Shown here piece by piece: positions 1 through 7,645 of a stretch of 64,000 bases of DNA. Below the pieces are notes generated by a model. It searched no databases. It worked only from the letters and a program-made list of their open reading frames with translations, and was not told the origin of the DNA. Source of the DNA: CBDAUN01 sp965200645 (lineage in GTDB: Bacteria; Pseudomonadota; Gammaproteobacteria; Arenicellales; JAJDZL01). A program made the position numbers and the translations under genes. The stretch's first letter is position 1, and every line of letters begins with the position of its first letter. Location of the stretch: NCBI GenBank assembly GCA_965200645.1, contig CBDAUN010000003.1, positions 744,001 through 808,000 on the forward strand. Reading direction: 5' to 3'.

Positions 1-1066
1 AACTGTTGCCAATGTCAATAGCATGATTTTCGTATGCATTTATGAGGTCTATCGTGCTCCTTGGTGGCACAACCGATGCAATCCGTGCCACACTCTTGGG
101 CTCATAAGCAATTGATAGATTATTCTCAACCGCCACCACTTGAGTCTCCGTATGGTGGTCTGCTCTCGCCAACAGTTCAACAATCGCCCAAAGTTCAGCT
201 GTTAAGGCCGAATTGTGCTCCAAGTCAGGCAGTAGCTTGATATAGTCATCAATAATTTCTGCCGGGAATTTGGTCTTTGACAAATACTCGGCATACAGTC
301 CTAGTAAGCGACCTTCGGCCGTCTGCAATCCTTCAATTCGAGCGACTGCCGCTTCACGTTGACCAGTGAGGAGCAAAATTCGTGCATAGCGATGCTCCCA
401 AGTCGGAGAATCTGGACGATAATCCCGGTTGAACTCTGCCAATGCAATTTGAGCGTCCTCGTATAGTTGATCGGCTAGATATGAATCAATAATAAGTTCC
501 CGCCACTTCAGGACATATTCCGAATCGTACGGGATGTTCCATATCAGCCTGCGTGCTCGTTTCCTCGCATCGCTGCCTCTTTTAAGTTCAATTTCCGAGC
601 GAATGGCTAAGGTTTGGGCGAATTTGTACAGGTCAAGCGGGAGGTCATTACCTGTATCATCAATCCTGTCAATTATCGACTCCCAGTTTTCTGTGAGCTC
701 GGCAACTTCGTAGTATTTCTTTTCCCAAGTTTCCAAAACATCTTCCTCATTCGTTGAATGAGTGTAGGTCTTAAGGACACTATGAGCCAGTTGGTGAGCA
801 CCTAATTCCAAATATTCGTCAATCAGTTCCAAGGTAACTGCCTGGGTTGACAACTTATCGGGTCGGGTTTCTATGTACAGTGGAGCACTTTCGATTTCAT
901 CAGCCGCTTGTACTTCCGAATTCGAATCGACAGTCTGGTCAGTTTCAGTAGACTGGGAGTTGACTATGCCAGACCATGATAAAAAAACGATAGCCAGGCC
1001 AATAAGGCAAGCTCGGTTTAGTCCAGAATATTTGGACCAAAACCTCCTTGCAAAAAAAGAATTCAA
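1..1066 (-). CDS. Exported helical-repeat protein, 5' part (runs off the left edge)
   Basis: Reading leftward on the minus strand there is one open frame from about 1066 to the window edge, roughly 355 codons. It begins with a positively charged stretch, then a hydrophobic segment (LIGLAIVFLSWSG) and a likely signal-peptidase site near VNSQS, so the product is probably exported. The rest is rich in paired helices with a TPR-like look, for example around YEDAQIALAEF and REAAVARIEGL. The start is uncertain: no ATG lies upstream of the signal peptide, and the nearest candidate is a TTG at 1066. An AGGAGG-like sequence lies inside the frame rather than before a good start codon. I do not recognise the family; a helical domain preceding a lytic transglycosylase domain beyond the edge is one possibility, unproven. 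It lies downstream of rplS on the same strand. Confidence 0.6.
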   Translation of the reverse strand, partial: MNSFFARRFWSKYSGLNRACLIGLAIVFLSWSGIVNSQSTETDQTVDSNSEVQAADEIESAPLYIETRPDKLSTQAVTLELIDEYLELGAHQLAHSVLKTYTHSTNEEDVLETWEKKYYEVAELTENWESIIDRIDDTGNDLPLDLYKFAQTLAIRSEIELKRGSDARKRARRLIWNIPYDSEYVLKWRELIIDSYLADQLYEDAQIALAEFNRDYRPDSPTWEHRYARILLLTGQREAAVARIEGLQTAEGRLLGLYAEYLSKTKFPAEIIDDYIKLLPDLEHNSALTAELWAIVELLARADHHTETQVVAVENNLSIAYEPKSVARIASVVPPRSTIDLINAYENHAIDIGNS

Positions 1067-1234
1067 CTGACTGCCAAACAAAAAAAGGCGTATTGAGAAC
1101 TTGTGCAATACAACTGTACGCGGAATTTGTTGGTGTTCTAGATAACCAATCCAGTCACACGAAGATCGTATTCTTAAATTAGCGAAAGCTTTGCCTTTAT
1201 GTAAAACGCCTTCGCTTTAGGTCGACCGTAAAAG

Positions 1235-1582
1235 CTAGCGAATCTTCTCCTTGATTCTTGCTGCTTTACCGGTGCGCTGACGCAAATAATATAGTTTGGC
1301 TCGTCGAACATCACCACGACGTTTTACTTCGACACTGGTGATTAAAGGACTGTGCTTTTGAAATACTCGTTCGACTCCTTCACCATATGAAATTTTTCGT
1401 ACTGTGAACGAGGAATTCAAGCCGCGGTTTCGCATTCCAATTACTACCCCTTCAAATGCCTGTAGTCTTTCTCGTTCGCCTTCTTTGACCCGAATTGTCA
1501 CGCGAATCGTATCACCGGGTGAGAATGACGGAATGTCATCTCGCATTTGTTCGGCTTCTATTTCAGTAATTACGTTAGTCAT
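1235..1582 (-). CDS. rplS: 50S ribosomal protein L19
   Basis: This is bacterial L19, a protein at the interface of the 50S and 30S subunits. The 115-residue product matches the family end to end: DIPSFSPGDTIRV near the N terminus, then RLQAFEGVVI, FTVRKISYGEGVERVF, and the basic C terminus YYLRQRTGKAARIKE. I place the start at the ATG at 1582 because GAGGA lies seven bases upstream and this gives the usual MTN/MSN N terminus; a TTG two codons further upstream is less likely. It overlaps the end of trmD by 8 bases, so it is probably translationally coupled in the trmD-rplS half of the classical rpsP-rimM-trmD-rplS operon. Confidence 0.97.
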   Translation of the reverse strand: MTNVITEIEAEQMRDDIPSFSPGDTIRVTIRVKEGERERLQAFEGVVIGMRNRGLNSSFTVRKISYGEGVERVFQKHSPLITSVEVKRRGDVRRAKLYYLRQRTGKAARIKEKIR

Positions 1583-2336
1583 GTTCAATTCCTCGCTTTG
1601 CGTAGTATTCCTTTTGAAACTCCACTAAAGCTTGTTGTTGTTCCTCATTCAATTGAATCTTGTCAAGTAAGTCAGGTCGACGTAACCAAGTTCGTCCTAC
1701 CGATTGTCTTAATCGCCACAACCTAATTTCTTCATGGTTACCGGAAGTTAGAACTTCCGGAATCGGCAAACCTGACACAGTTTGTGGGCGCGTATAGTGT
1801 ATACAATCCAGCAGTCCATTTGTGAAAGAATCTTCCTCTGTAGACAGTTCGTTTCCGAGCACACTCGGAATCTGGCGAATGACTGCATCGACCAATACCA
1901 TCGCAGCCAATTCCCCACCTGACAGGACGTAGTCACCAATCGACCACTCTTGCGCTCCAATTATATCCAAGGCTCGCTGATCAATGCCTTCATAGCGTCC
2001 ACAAAGCAAAATTAAATTCTTTTGTTGAGCAAAATTGCAAACATCTATATGCTCTAAACGGCGTCCTTGAGGACTCAGATAGACAATGTTAGGATTCTTA
2101 CCAAAATTCTTTTTCGCCTCAGTTACACACTCAATGATGGGTTTTGCCATCATCACCATACCTGGTCCGCCGCCATACGGCCGGTCATCAACTACACGAT
2201 GCGACCCTAGTCCAAACGGGCGTAGATCAAATAGTTCAATATCAACAATCCCGTCTGTGACTGCTCGACCAGTGATGCCGTACTCCATGACAGCCCGAAA
2301 CATCTCTGGAAAAATGCTTACTATCCGAATATGCAT
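1575..2336 (-). CDS. trmD: tRNA (guanine37-N1)-methyltransferase
   Basis: TrmD methylates N1 of G37 beside the anticodon, using S-adenosylmethionine, to prevent +1 frameshifting. The 253-residue protein has the normal length. It shows the SPOUT trefoil-knot signatures: the N terminus HIRIVSIFPEMF, DDRPYGGGPGMVM, LLCGRYEGIDQR and SIGDYVLSGGELAAM. A GTG lies directly before the ATG at 2336; the ATG gives the expected N terminus and is preferred. It starts 15 bases after rimM ends and overlaps rplS, as in the standard operon. Confidence 0.96.
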   Translation of the reverse strand: MHIRIVSIFPEMFRAVMEYGITGRAVTDGIVDIELFDLRPFGLGSHRVVDDRPYGGGPGMVMMAKPIIECVTEAKKNFGKNPNIVYLSPQGRRLEHIDVCNFAQQKNLILLCGRYEGIDQRALDIIGAQEWSIGDYVLSGGELAAMVLVDAVIRQIPSVLGNELSTEEDSFTNGLLDCIHYTRPQTVSGLPIPEVLTSGNHEEIRLWRLRQSVGRTWLRRPDLLDKIQLNEEQQQALVEFQKEYYAKRGIEHD

Positions 2337-2351
2337 CACCAGAAGTTTTCG

Positions 2352-2876
2352 TCATTTACTGTCGAAAGCCAAACTCCAATCGACAACTATTTCATTTTTG
2401 TCTAAATCGACACTAAGCACCACATCCGAAACATATGGAATTAAGCATTCTGTTTCGCCTTGCACTACTAAAACATCATTGGCGCCGGTTTCCATCAAAT
2501 TGATCACAGTACCAAATTTGTCACCAGTGGATGATCGAACAGTCAATCCAATTAAGTCAATCCAATAAATCTGATCGCTTTCGAGTGCTGGAAGTAACCT
2601 ACGATCAACTTCAACTTGAGATCCTTTTAATTCAAGCGCCTGATCTCGATTGCTTATACCTTCTAGCGTAGCGATTACGTATCGCCCGTCAAATCGAGCA
2701 TTAAATACATTGTAGAGTTTGGCAAATCTGCAGGTACCGGAAACTAACCAGTGACGATATTCGACTAGGCTATCCGGTTGTTCGGTGAACGAGCGGACTT
2801 TGACTTGGCCTTTAACACCGAAAGCGCCTACTATACAACCAACGATTACGGTGCGGGAACTATCCTCAACTGCCAA
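2352..2876 (-). CDS. rimM: Ribosome maturation factor RimM
   Basis: RimM binds S19 and helps mature the 30S head. The 174-residue protein has the N-terminal RimM barrel (VIVGCIVGAFGVKGQVKVRSFTE) and the PRC-barrel-like C-terminal half (QIYWIDLIGLTV, then GANDVLVVQG and LIPYVSDVV). The only available start is a TTG at 2876, with an in-frame stop immediately upstream and no good Shine-Dalgarno sequence. Expression may therefore be weak, or the 5' region may have been altered when the neighbouring gap was invaded. In most bacteria rpsP lies only a few bases upstream; here 580 bp separate them. Confidence 0.93.
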   Translation of the reverse strand: MAVEDSSRTVIVGCIVGAFGVKGQVKVRSFTEQPDSLVEYRHWLVSGTCRFAKLYNVFNARFDGRYVIATLEGISNRDQALELKGSQVEVDRRLLPALESDQIYWIDLIGLTVRSSTGDKFGTVINLMETGANDVLVVQGETECLIPYVSDVVLSVDLDKNEIVVDWSLAFDSK

Positions 2877-2991
2877 TTATTTTTTGCTTCTACTTTTGTT
2901 TTTTTGCCTGTAGCACGATTATAGTGAGACGAATCAATATTCCTGTACTTTTCGTGGGGGATTTACCTCAAAACTCAATTTTATAGGTACC

Positions 2992-3011
2992 ATCCGTACT
3001 ACAGTACGGAT
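2992..3011. repeat. Perfect 9-bp inverted repeat with 2-bp centre
   Basis: ATCCGTACT-AC-AGTACGGAT is a perfect dyad, 9 bp per arm with two central bases. It lies between the transposase remnant and rimM. The short centre suits a dimeric protein-binding site better than an RNA hairpin. It could be an operator or part of an old element end; nothing in the sequence decides between these. Confidence 0.55.
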
Positions 3012-3079
3012 ACACAACTTCTCGATCACTTGATGTTCCGCCATTGACTGATCATCATTGAAACCTTGAAGACCCTAGA

Positions 3080-3335
3080 CCTAATGATGGCTTGAGCAAG
3101 TTCACACAGATCGCTGAAAGATAGAGAAACTGGTTTGGGATTGGAGGTTGCGTTGAGCAATTGTGTTAATCGTTAATTTTGCCATCGTTGGCGATTGAAT
3201 CGATAGACAAACTCATCGACTTACTCCTTTAAGTATGTAGAATTCAGCCTATCACAGGTGTCGATGAGAAATCGCTTCAAATTGGAGATTATGACACGAA
3301 CCATCGGTGACCGGTGGATGCCGCGAGTGTCATCC
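3080..3335 (-). pseudogene. Decayed IS1595-family (ISXO2-like) transposase, C-terminal fragment
   Basis: One minus-strand frame from about 3335 reads a segment like the conserved C terminus of ISXO2-like transposases. VIISNLKRFLIDT is followed by YLKE, a stop, then VDEFVYRFNRQRW, another stop, and RLTQLLNA. The family pattern recalled is an ISNLKRW segment followed by YLDEFxFRFNRR. Both in-frame stops are TAA (3221-3223 and 3173-3175). The N-terminal zinc-binding part and the first catalytic residues are not visible, so this is a dead fragment. The assignment rests on motif recall, not on a search. Confidence 0.68.
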
Positions 3336-3456
3336 TGGCTACGTGTTAGCAATGCTTGGCTAGAATTTTTTTAGCTGGAAGGGCATCGCTACGTACTGTC
3401 GCCGTGGTCTTCAAACTTTTTTTCGAATCAAAAGCACAAGCTAAAAATAATTCAAC

Positions 3457-3708
3457 TTACTCCTGATCTTTACGCGCAGATTCAATTAAAGACTGGACAC
3501 GTTTGGACGGCTTTGCACCATGGGATATCCAACGTTTAACACGTTCCAAGTCGATCTTTAAACTAGTCTCGTTACCCCCCGCAATAGGATTAAAGTAACC
3601 CAGTCGTTCAATAAATCGACCAGTGGGTGCACGTCTACTATCAGCGACGATAATAAAGTAGAAAGGACGCTTCTTTGCGCCACCTCGAGCCAAACGAATG
3701 ACAACCAT
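3457..3708 (-). CDS. rpsP: 30S ribosomal protein S16
   Basis: This is S16, an assembly protein of the 30S body. The 83-residue product begins with the family signature MVVIRLARGGAKKRPFY, followed by VADSRRAPTGRFIERLGYFNP and the ERVKRWISHGAKPS region. A GAAGAG ribosome-binding site precedes the ATG. It is the first gene of the rpsP-rimM-trmD-rplS group, here cut off from rimM by the invaded gap. It lies 256 bp downstream of ffh. Confidence 0.97.
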   Translation of the reverse strand: MVVIRLARGGAKKRPFYFIIVADSRRAPTGRFIERLGYFNPIAGGNETSLKIDLERVKRWISHGAKPSKRVQSLIESARKDQE

Positions 3709-3964
3709 AAGCTCTTCTTTTACTCCGGTCTAATCATAATTCAGTGTCTATTGGAACGACTTCCAACAAACAAATGATTGTACCACAATTCTAATTTGTG
3801 ACTGATGCGTGAGAACTTTTCAGATCAAATTAACTGTGGCATAAACTTTGTTAACGATGCTCAACATGCCCAGATTAGTGCCACAGTCTGTATCTTTATG
3901 CAGGTTGAGGCGAGTCAATCGTAAGATGTTGTTCGAAATAAATTTTATCTCGTAGAAGCCGACA

Positions 3965-5314
3965 CTATTGAAATGGCATATTTCCAAAATTCATGTCTTT
4001 AAGTGGATTTTTTCGACCACTACGAATTAGTTTCTTTGACATTTTGTTCATTTTTTCAAAACTGCGTAATAACTGACTGACGTCGCGGGATTCTACTCCG
4101 GCACCACGTGCAATACGAGATCTTCTTGAAAATCTAATGATTGCCGGATTACTTCGCTCCTTGGGCGTCATCGAGTTAATTATGGCCAATTCACGCTTGA
4201 ACTTCTGTTGCATCATATTAACGTCTGGGATTTTTCCCATTGGCATATCCGGCAACATTTGCATAATCTTATCTAGACCTCCCACATCTTGCGTCATCGC
4301 AATTTGATCTCGGTAGTCGGATAAATCAAAGCGCTTTCCAGACACCAACTTCTTCTGCATGCGCTCGGCTTTGTTCTTATCGGCTTTGCTTTCAACCTGC
4401 TCAAGCAACGTTGCAATATCACCCATGCCGAGAATTCTTGAAGCCATTCTATCAGGGTGAAATTCCTCTAAGGCGTCCAACCCTTCCCCTATTCCTATGT
4501 ACTTGATTGGCTTTCCAGTGATTTGTCGAACCGATAGCAATGCGCCACCTCGAGCATCGCCATCAAGTTTGGTGACGATGACTCCTGTTAGCATTAGTTG
4601 ATCGTTGAAAGCTTTAGCACTATTGACTGCATCCTGACCAACCATCGCATCCAAAACATACAGAGTCTCGTTTGGAGTAACTGCTTTTTGTACCTTGACC
4701 AACTCGTCCATCATTTCCTGGTTGAGGTGCAATCTACCCGCAGTATCAATGATGACTCCGTCCAACAACTTTCTTCTAGCTGCCGTAATTGCCAATCTTG
4801 CAGCCTCTACTGGAGATGTTCCCTCTTCAGTGCGAAAAAAATCCACCTTGATAGAATCAGCCAAAGTGGCTAACTGATCAATTGCTGCTGGACGGTAAAC
4901 GTCAATACTGGTCAACATCACCCTTTTGCGTTTCTTTGTCTGAAGAACGCTGGCCAATTTTGCTGAGGTTGTGGTCTTTCCAGTTCCCTGTAATCCACAA
5001 ACTAAAATCACGAAGGGAGTTTTGCTCGGTAACTCAAGCGCACGATTTGTTCCGCCAATGACTTGCACTAACTCTTCATTTACCACTCGAAGGACTTCCT
5101 GTGAGCTAGTCAATCCCACTGAAACTTCCACTTCTTTAGCACGCTCACGAACCTTGGAAATGAAATCGTTAGCCACGGGAAGCGCAACATCCGCTTCAAG
5201 CAATGCCCGCCGAACATCATTCAAAGTCTGTTGTAGCGCTTCGTCGGTCACCCGACCGGATTTATTTAGTTTGCCTAGTGCAGACTTGAGTCGCGTGCTT
5301 AGTGAGTCGAGCAT
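3965..5314 (-). CDS. ffh: Signal recognition particle protein Ffh
   Basis: Ffh is the SRP54 GTPase that binds 4.5S RNA and signal sequences and delivers ribosomes to FtsY. The 449-residue protein has the N domain (MLDSLSTRLKSALGKL, then LEADVALPV), the G domain with P-loop GLQGTGKTTTSAKLA at about 107-121, the DTAGR motif, TKLDGDARGGALLS, and an M domain with the RNA-binding stretch SRRSRIARGAG. It sits next to a divergent yfjD-like gene; E. coli also has ffh close to yfjD, but with ypjD between them. Confidence 0.97.
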   Translation of the reverse strand: MLDSLSTRLKSALGKLNKSGRVTDEALQQTLNDVRRALLEADVALPVANDFISKVRERAKEVEVSVGLTSSQEVLRVVNEELVQVIGGTNRALELPSKTPFVILVCGLQGTGKTTTSAKLASVLQTKKRKRVMLTSIDVYRPAAIDQLATLADSIKVDFFRTEEGTSPVEAARLAITAARRKLLDGVIIDTAGRLHLNQEMMDELVKVQKAVTPNETLYVLDAMVGQDAVNSAKAFNDQLMLTGVIVTKLDGDARGGALLSVRQITGKPIKYIGIGEGLDALEEFHPDRMASRILGMGDIATLLEQVESKADKNKAERMQKKLVSGKRFDLSDYRDQIAMTQDVGGLDKIMQMLPDMPMGKIPDVNMMQQKFKRELAIINSMTPKERSNPAIIRFSRRSRIARGAGVESRDVSQLLRSFEKMNKMSKKLIRSGRKNPLKDMNFGNMPFQ

Positions 5315-5675
5315 TTGTAAAACTATTGTGAATTGTTGACGTTTGTTGAATTAAATTTAAGAATATCCCTATGGTAATTCATGCACTGACCATACAAATT
5401 CAAAAAAGTCGTCTGCTGCCCAAAAGGTGAATTCGATCAGGCAGAGTGCTTTTTTCAAAACTGAAATCTAATCCTATATACTTAAATTGCGAAGCGAGGT
5501 ATTCTTGTTGCAACCAAAAGTCATTATTTTATTCGCGAAGTCGAACTGTTGTCTTGACACTACTCGTGTCTGACCCACATTCCAAAAGTCTACTTCATTA
5601 GTTGCTTACCTGTGACCAGCAAGCGACTTTTCAACTGCAACTGTCTTATTTAACCGCCAACAAACTAGTACGCGA
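5315..5675. other. Divergent intergenic region between ffh and the yfjD-like gene
   Basis: This 361-bp region must hold the 5' signals of two divergent genes. On the plus strand TTGACA occurs at 5554-5559, with a weak -10-like CACATT 16 bases further on, a plausible promoter for the yfjD-like gene. No small gene or RNA was recognised. Confidence 0.4.
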
Positions 5676-6944
5676 TTGGACGAAATACCCGCAGGCTTAC
5701 TTCTTTTAGCCCTCTTTATTCTAATCTGTTTTTCGGCGTTTTTTTCGGCGTCGGAGACGGCAACAATGGCTTTAAATCGGTATAGATTGGAAGATGAGGC
5801 GAATAAAAATATTCGACGCGCCAAAATTCTGCGCAGGTTGCTGGAACAACCTGACCGTCTTTTGGGGACAATTTTGCTGGGGAATAACTTGGTCAACAAT
5901 GCTGCTGTGGCCATTGCAACAATCCTCGCACTTCGATACTTCGGCGAAACCGGAGTTGCTGCCTCTACCGCAATCATTACCATCGTAATTTTGGTTTTCG
6001 CTGAAGTTCCACCGAAGACTTTAGCGGCCACACATCCGGATACAATCTCACGATTCGCAGCCGACATTCTCAATGTACTGCAAAGAGTCCTTCGCCCCAT
6101 CATTTGGTTAATCAGTTTAGCTGCCCGAAGTTTAGAGTTATTCCCAGGATTCAAAAAAAATAGTAGTTTGTATTCTCTCAAGCAAGATGAGTTGCGGATT
6201 GCAATTCAGGCAGCCGAAGGCCAAATTGCAAAAGACCAGCATAATTACCTTTTGAGTATTTTGGAACTCGGGAACGTCACTGTTGAAGGAGTGATGGTGC
6301 CACGTTCACAAGTCGAAGCCATTGATCTGGAAGACGATATTGAACTGATAAATCAAGTCATACAGAGTACTGAACATTCTCGTTTGCCGCTATATCGAGG
6401 ATCAATCAGCGATACCAGTCTTGAACTTGATGTCCTCGTTCTATATCAACAACACAATCCCGATAAAGAGATATTTACTTTAAAAGAAATTGAGGCCGCG
6501 GCAATTGAACCTATGTATGTGCCTGAGGATTCAAACATGATGGTGCAAATCGCTCAAATGCAGGAATCAGGTCGAAGTATGGGGGTCGTAGTTGATGAAT
6601 ATGGTGAGATACGCGGCATCATTACCCTTCAGGATATGCTGGAAGAGATTGCAGGGATTGTCCCACTTGAAGAAAGACCCACCTTCAAAAAAGTTTCACA
6701 GAACATATACGAAGTAGCAGCCGACGTCAATGTCCGTGACTTGAATCGAATCATGAACTGGGATTTACCTACAGATGAAGCAACTACCCTTAACGGCTTA
6801 ATCTTGGATCGGATGCAAATGGTTCCATCAGTTGGAATGGTTATAAAAATCAATGACTATGTGATTGAGATTCAAAATGTTAGCGGTACGAGTATAGAAG
6901 TGGTACATATCGCTGTTAACACCAATTCACTTAAAGAGAGTTGA
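5676..6944 (+). CDS. yfjD: CNNM/CorC-HlyC family membrane protein (YfjD-like)
   Basis: This is a membrane protein with DUF21, a CBS pair and a CorC_HlyC domain; the family is linked to divalent-cation (Mg/Co) efflux or homeostasis. The 422 residues run in order: a first membrane segment followed by FSAFFSASETATMALNRYRL, two to three more helices with NNLVNNAAVAIATI and VLVFAEVPPKTLA, then CBS repeats including TVEGVMVPRSQVEAIDLEDD and SMGVVVDEYGEIRGIITLQDMLEEI, and the C-terminal domain (VNVRDLNRIMNWDLP). The length and N terminus match E. coli YfjD. The start is a TTG (MDEIPAGLLLL), chosen because it gives the family N terminus. Its proximity to ffh supports the identification. Confidence 0.9.
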   Translation: MDEIPAGLLLLALFILICFSAFFSASETATMALNRYRLEDEANKNIRRAKILRRLLEQPDRLLGTILLGNNLVNNAAVAIATILALRYFGETGVAASTAIITIVILVFAEVPPKTLAATHPDTISRFAADILNVLQRVLRPIIWLISLAARSLELFPGFKKNSSLYSLKQDELRIAIQAAEGQIAKDQHNYLLSILELGNVTVEGVMVPRSQVEAIDLEDDIELINQVIQSTEHSRLPLYRGSISDTSLELDVLVLYQQHNPDKEIFTLKEIEAAAIEPMYVPEDSNMMVQIAQMQESGRSMGVVVDEYGEIRGIITLQDMLEEIAGIVPLEERPTFKKVSQNIYEVAADVNVRDLNRIMNWDLPTDEATTLNGLILDRMQMVPSVGMVIKINDYVIEIQNVSGTSIEVVHIAVNTNSLKES

Positions 6945-6982
6945 AACATTATCTGGTTGTTTTAAGTTATTGTTATTCAATA

Positions 6983-7645
6983 CTATTTTGCAATTGAAAA
7001 TGGAAAAACATAATTAGGTACAGCCAATTTCGTAAATTCCAAGCTTTTACCATCTTCATATAGAGCAGACCCAATAATCGAAATTTCGTGTGCATGAGGC
7101 TGCTTTCCAGGGGTCCAACCAGTGACCGAATCTCCGAGCATAGCCAGTAATTCCTCACTATGAATGTCCCACCCGACACCGGCGCCATGCCAACCCTTTC
7201 CTGGTAGTGAAATATCAACCATGGCAGTATGTGCATCATCGATAACGGCAGAAACGATTCCACTGTCATTCCTTTCGTAAGCGGCCCAAAACATATTGCC
7301 CTGTTTCCCATTGAATGCAACCACAACACGCTGGTCAGAAATTGACTGAGCAACCGCTGCCATGCACGACACGCCAATTGCCGGTATATCTAGCCCGAAC
7401 GCCAACCCTTGCGCTACGGCCGCAGCAATTCTCAATCCCGTAAATGATCCCGGGCCTTCTCCAAAGGTAACCGCACCCAATTCCTCTAACTCAACATTTT
7501 TTTCTCTAAGCAGTGAATCAACCAACTCCAGCACGAATTGATTGTGGCTACGCTGGCTTTGAACTTCCTTTGAGGCTATTTCACCATCACAATTGAGCGC
7601 AACTGATAACTGATTGTGCGATGAATTGATGGCGATAACCTTCAC
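6983..7645 (-). CDS. tsaB: tRNA t6A biosynthesis protein TsaB
   Basis: TsaB (YeaZ) is the non-catalytic partner of TsaD in threonylcarbamoyladenosine formation at A37 of ANN-decoding tRNAs. The 220-residue protein has the ASKHA fold signatures: the N terminus KVIAINSSHNQLSVAL, SHNQFVLELVDSLL, the family motif FGEGPGSFTGLRIAAAVAQGLAF, and ALDAR-equivalent residues around VVAFNGKQGNMFWAAY. It overlaps the end of yoaA by four bases (ATGA), indicating translational coupling. The yoaA-tsaB pairing resembles the E. coli neighbourhood. It converges with the yfjD-like gene. Confidence 0.94.
   Translation of the reverse strand: MKVIAINSSHNQLSVALNCDGEIASKEVQSQRSHNQFVLELVDSLLREKNVELEELGAVTFGEGPGSFTGLRIAAAVAQGLAFGLDIPAIGVSCMAAVAQSISDQRVVVAFNGKQGNMFWAAYERNDSGIVSAVIDDAHTAMVDISLPGKGWHGAGVGWDIHSEELLAMLGDSVTGWTPGKQPHAHEISIIGSALYEDGKSLEFTKLAVPNYVFPFSIAK

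Larger units (their letters stand above)
2877..3456. other. 580-bp gap splitting the rpsP and rimM genes
   Basis: These two genes are normally almost contiguous. The gap holds no intact gene. It contains a decayed transposase fragment on the minus strand (about 3080-3335) and a perfect palindrome at 2992-3011. I saw no clear terminal inverted repeats or target duplication marking the outer ends of an insertion. Confidence 0.7.

Noticed and set aside
5400..5460. Intrinsic terminator in the ffh/yfjD interval
   Set aside because: CTGCC and GGCAG arms are only 5 bp and far apart, and the region lies upstream of both divergent genes.
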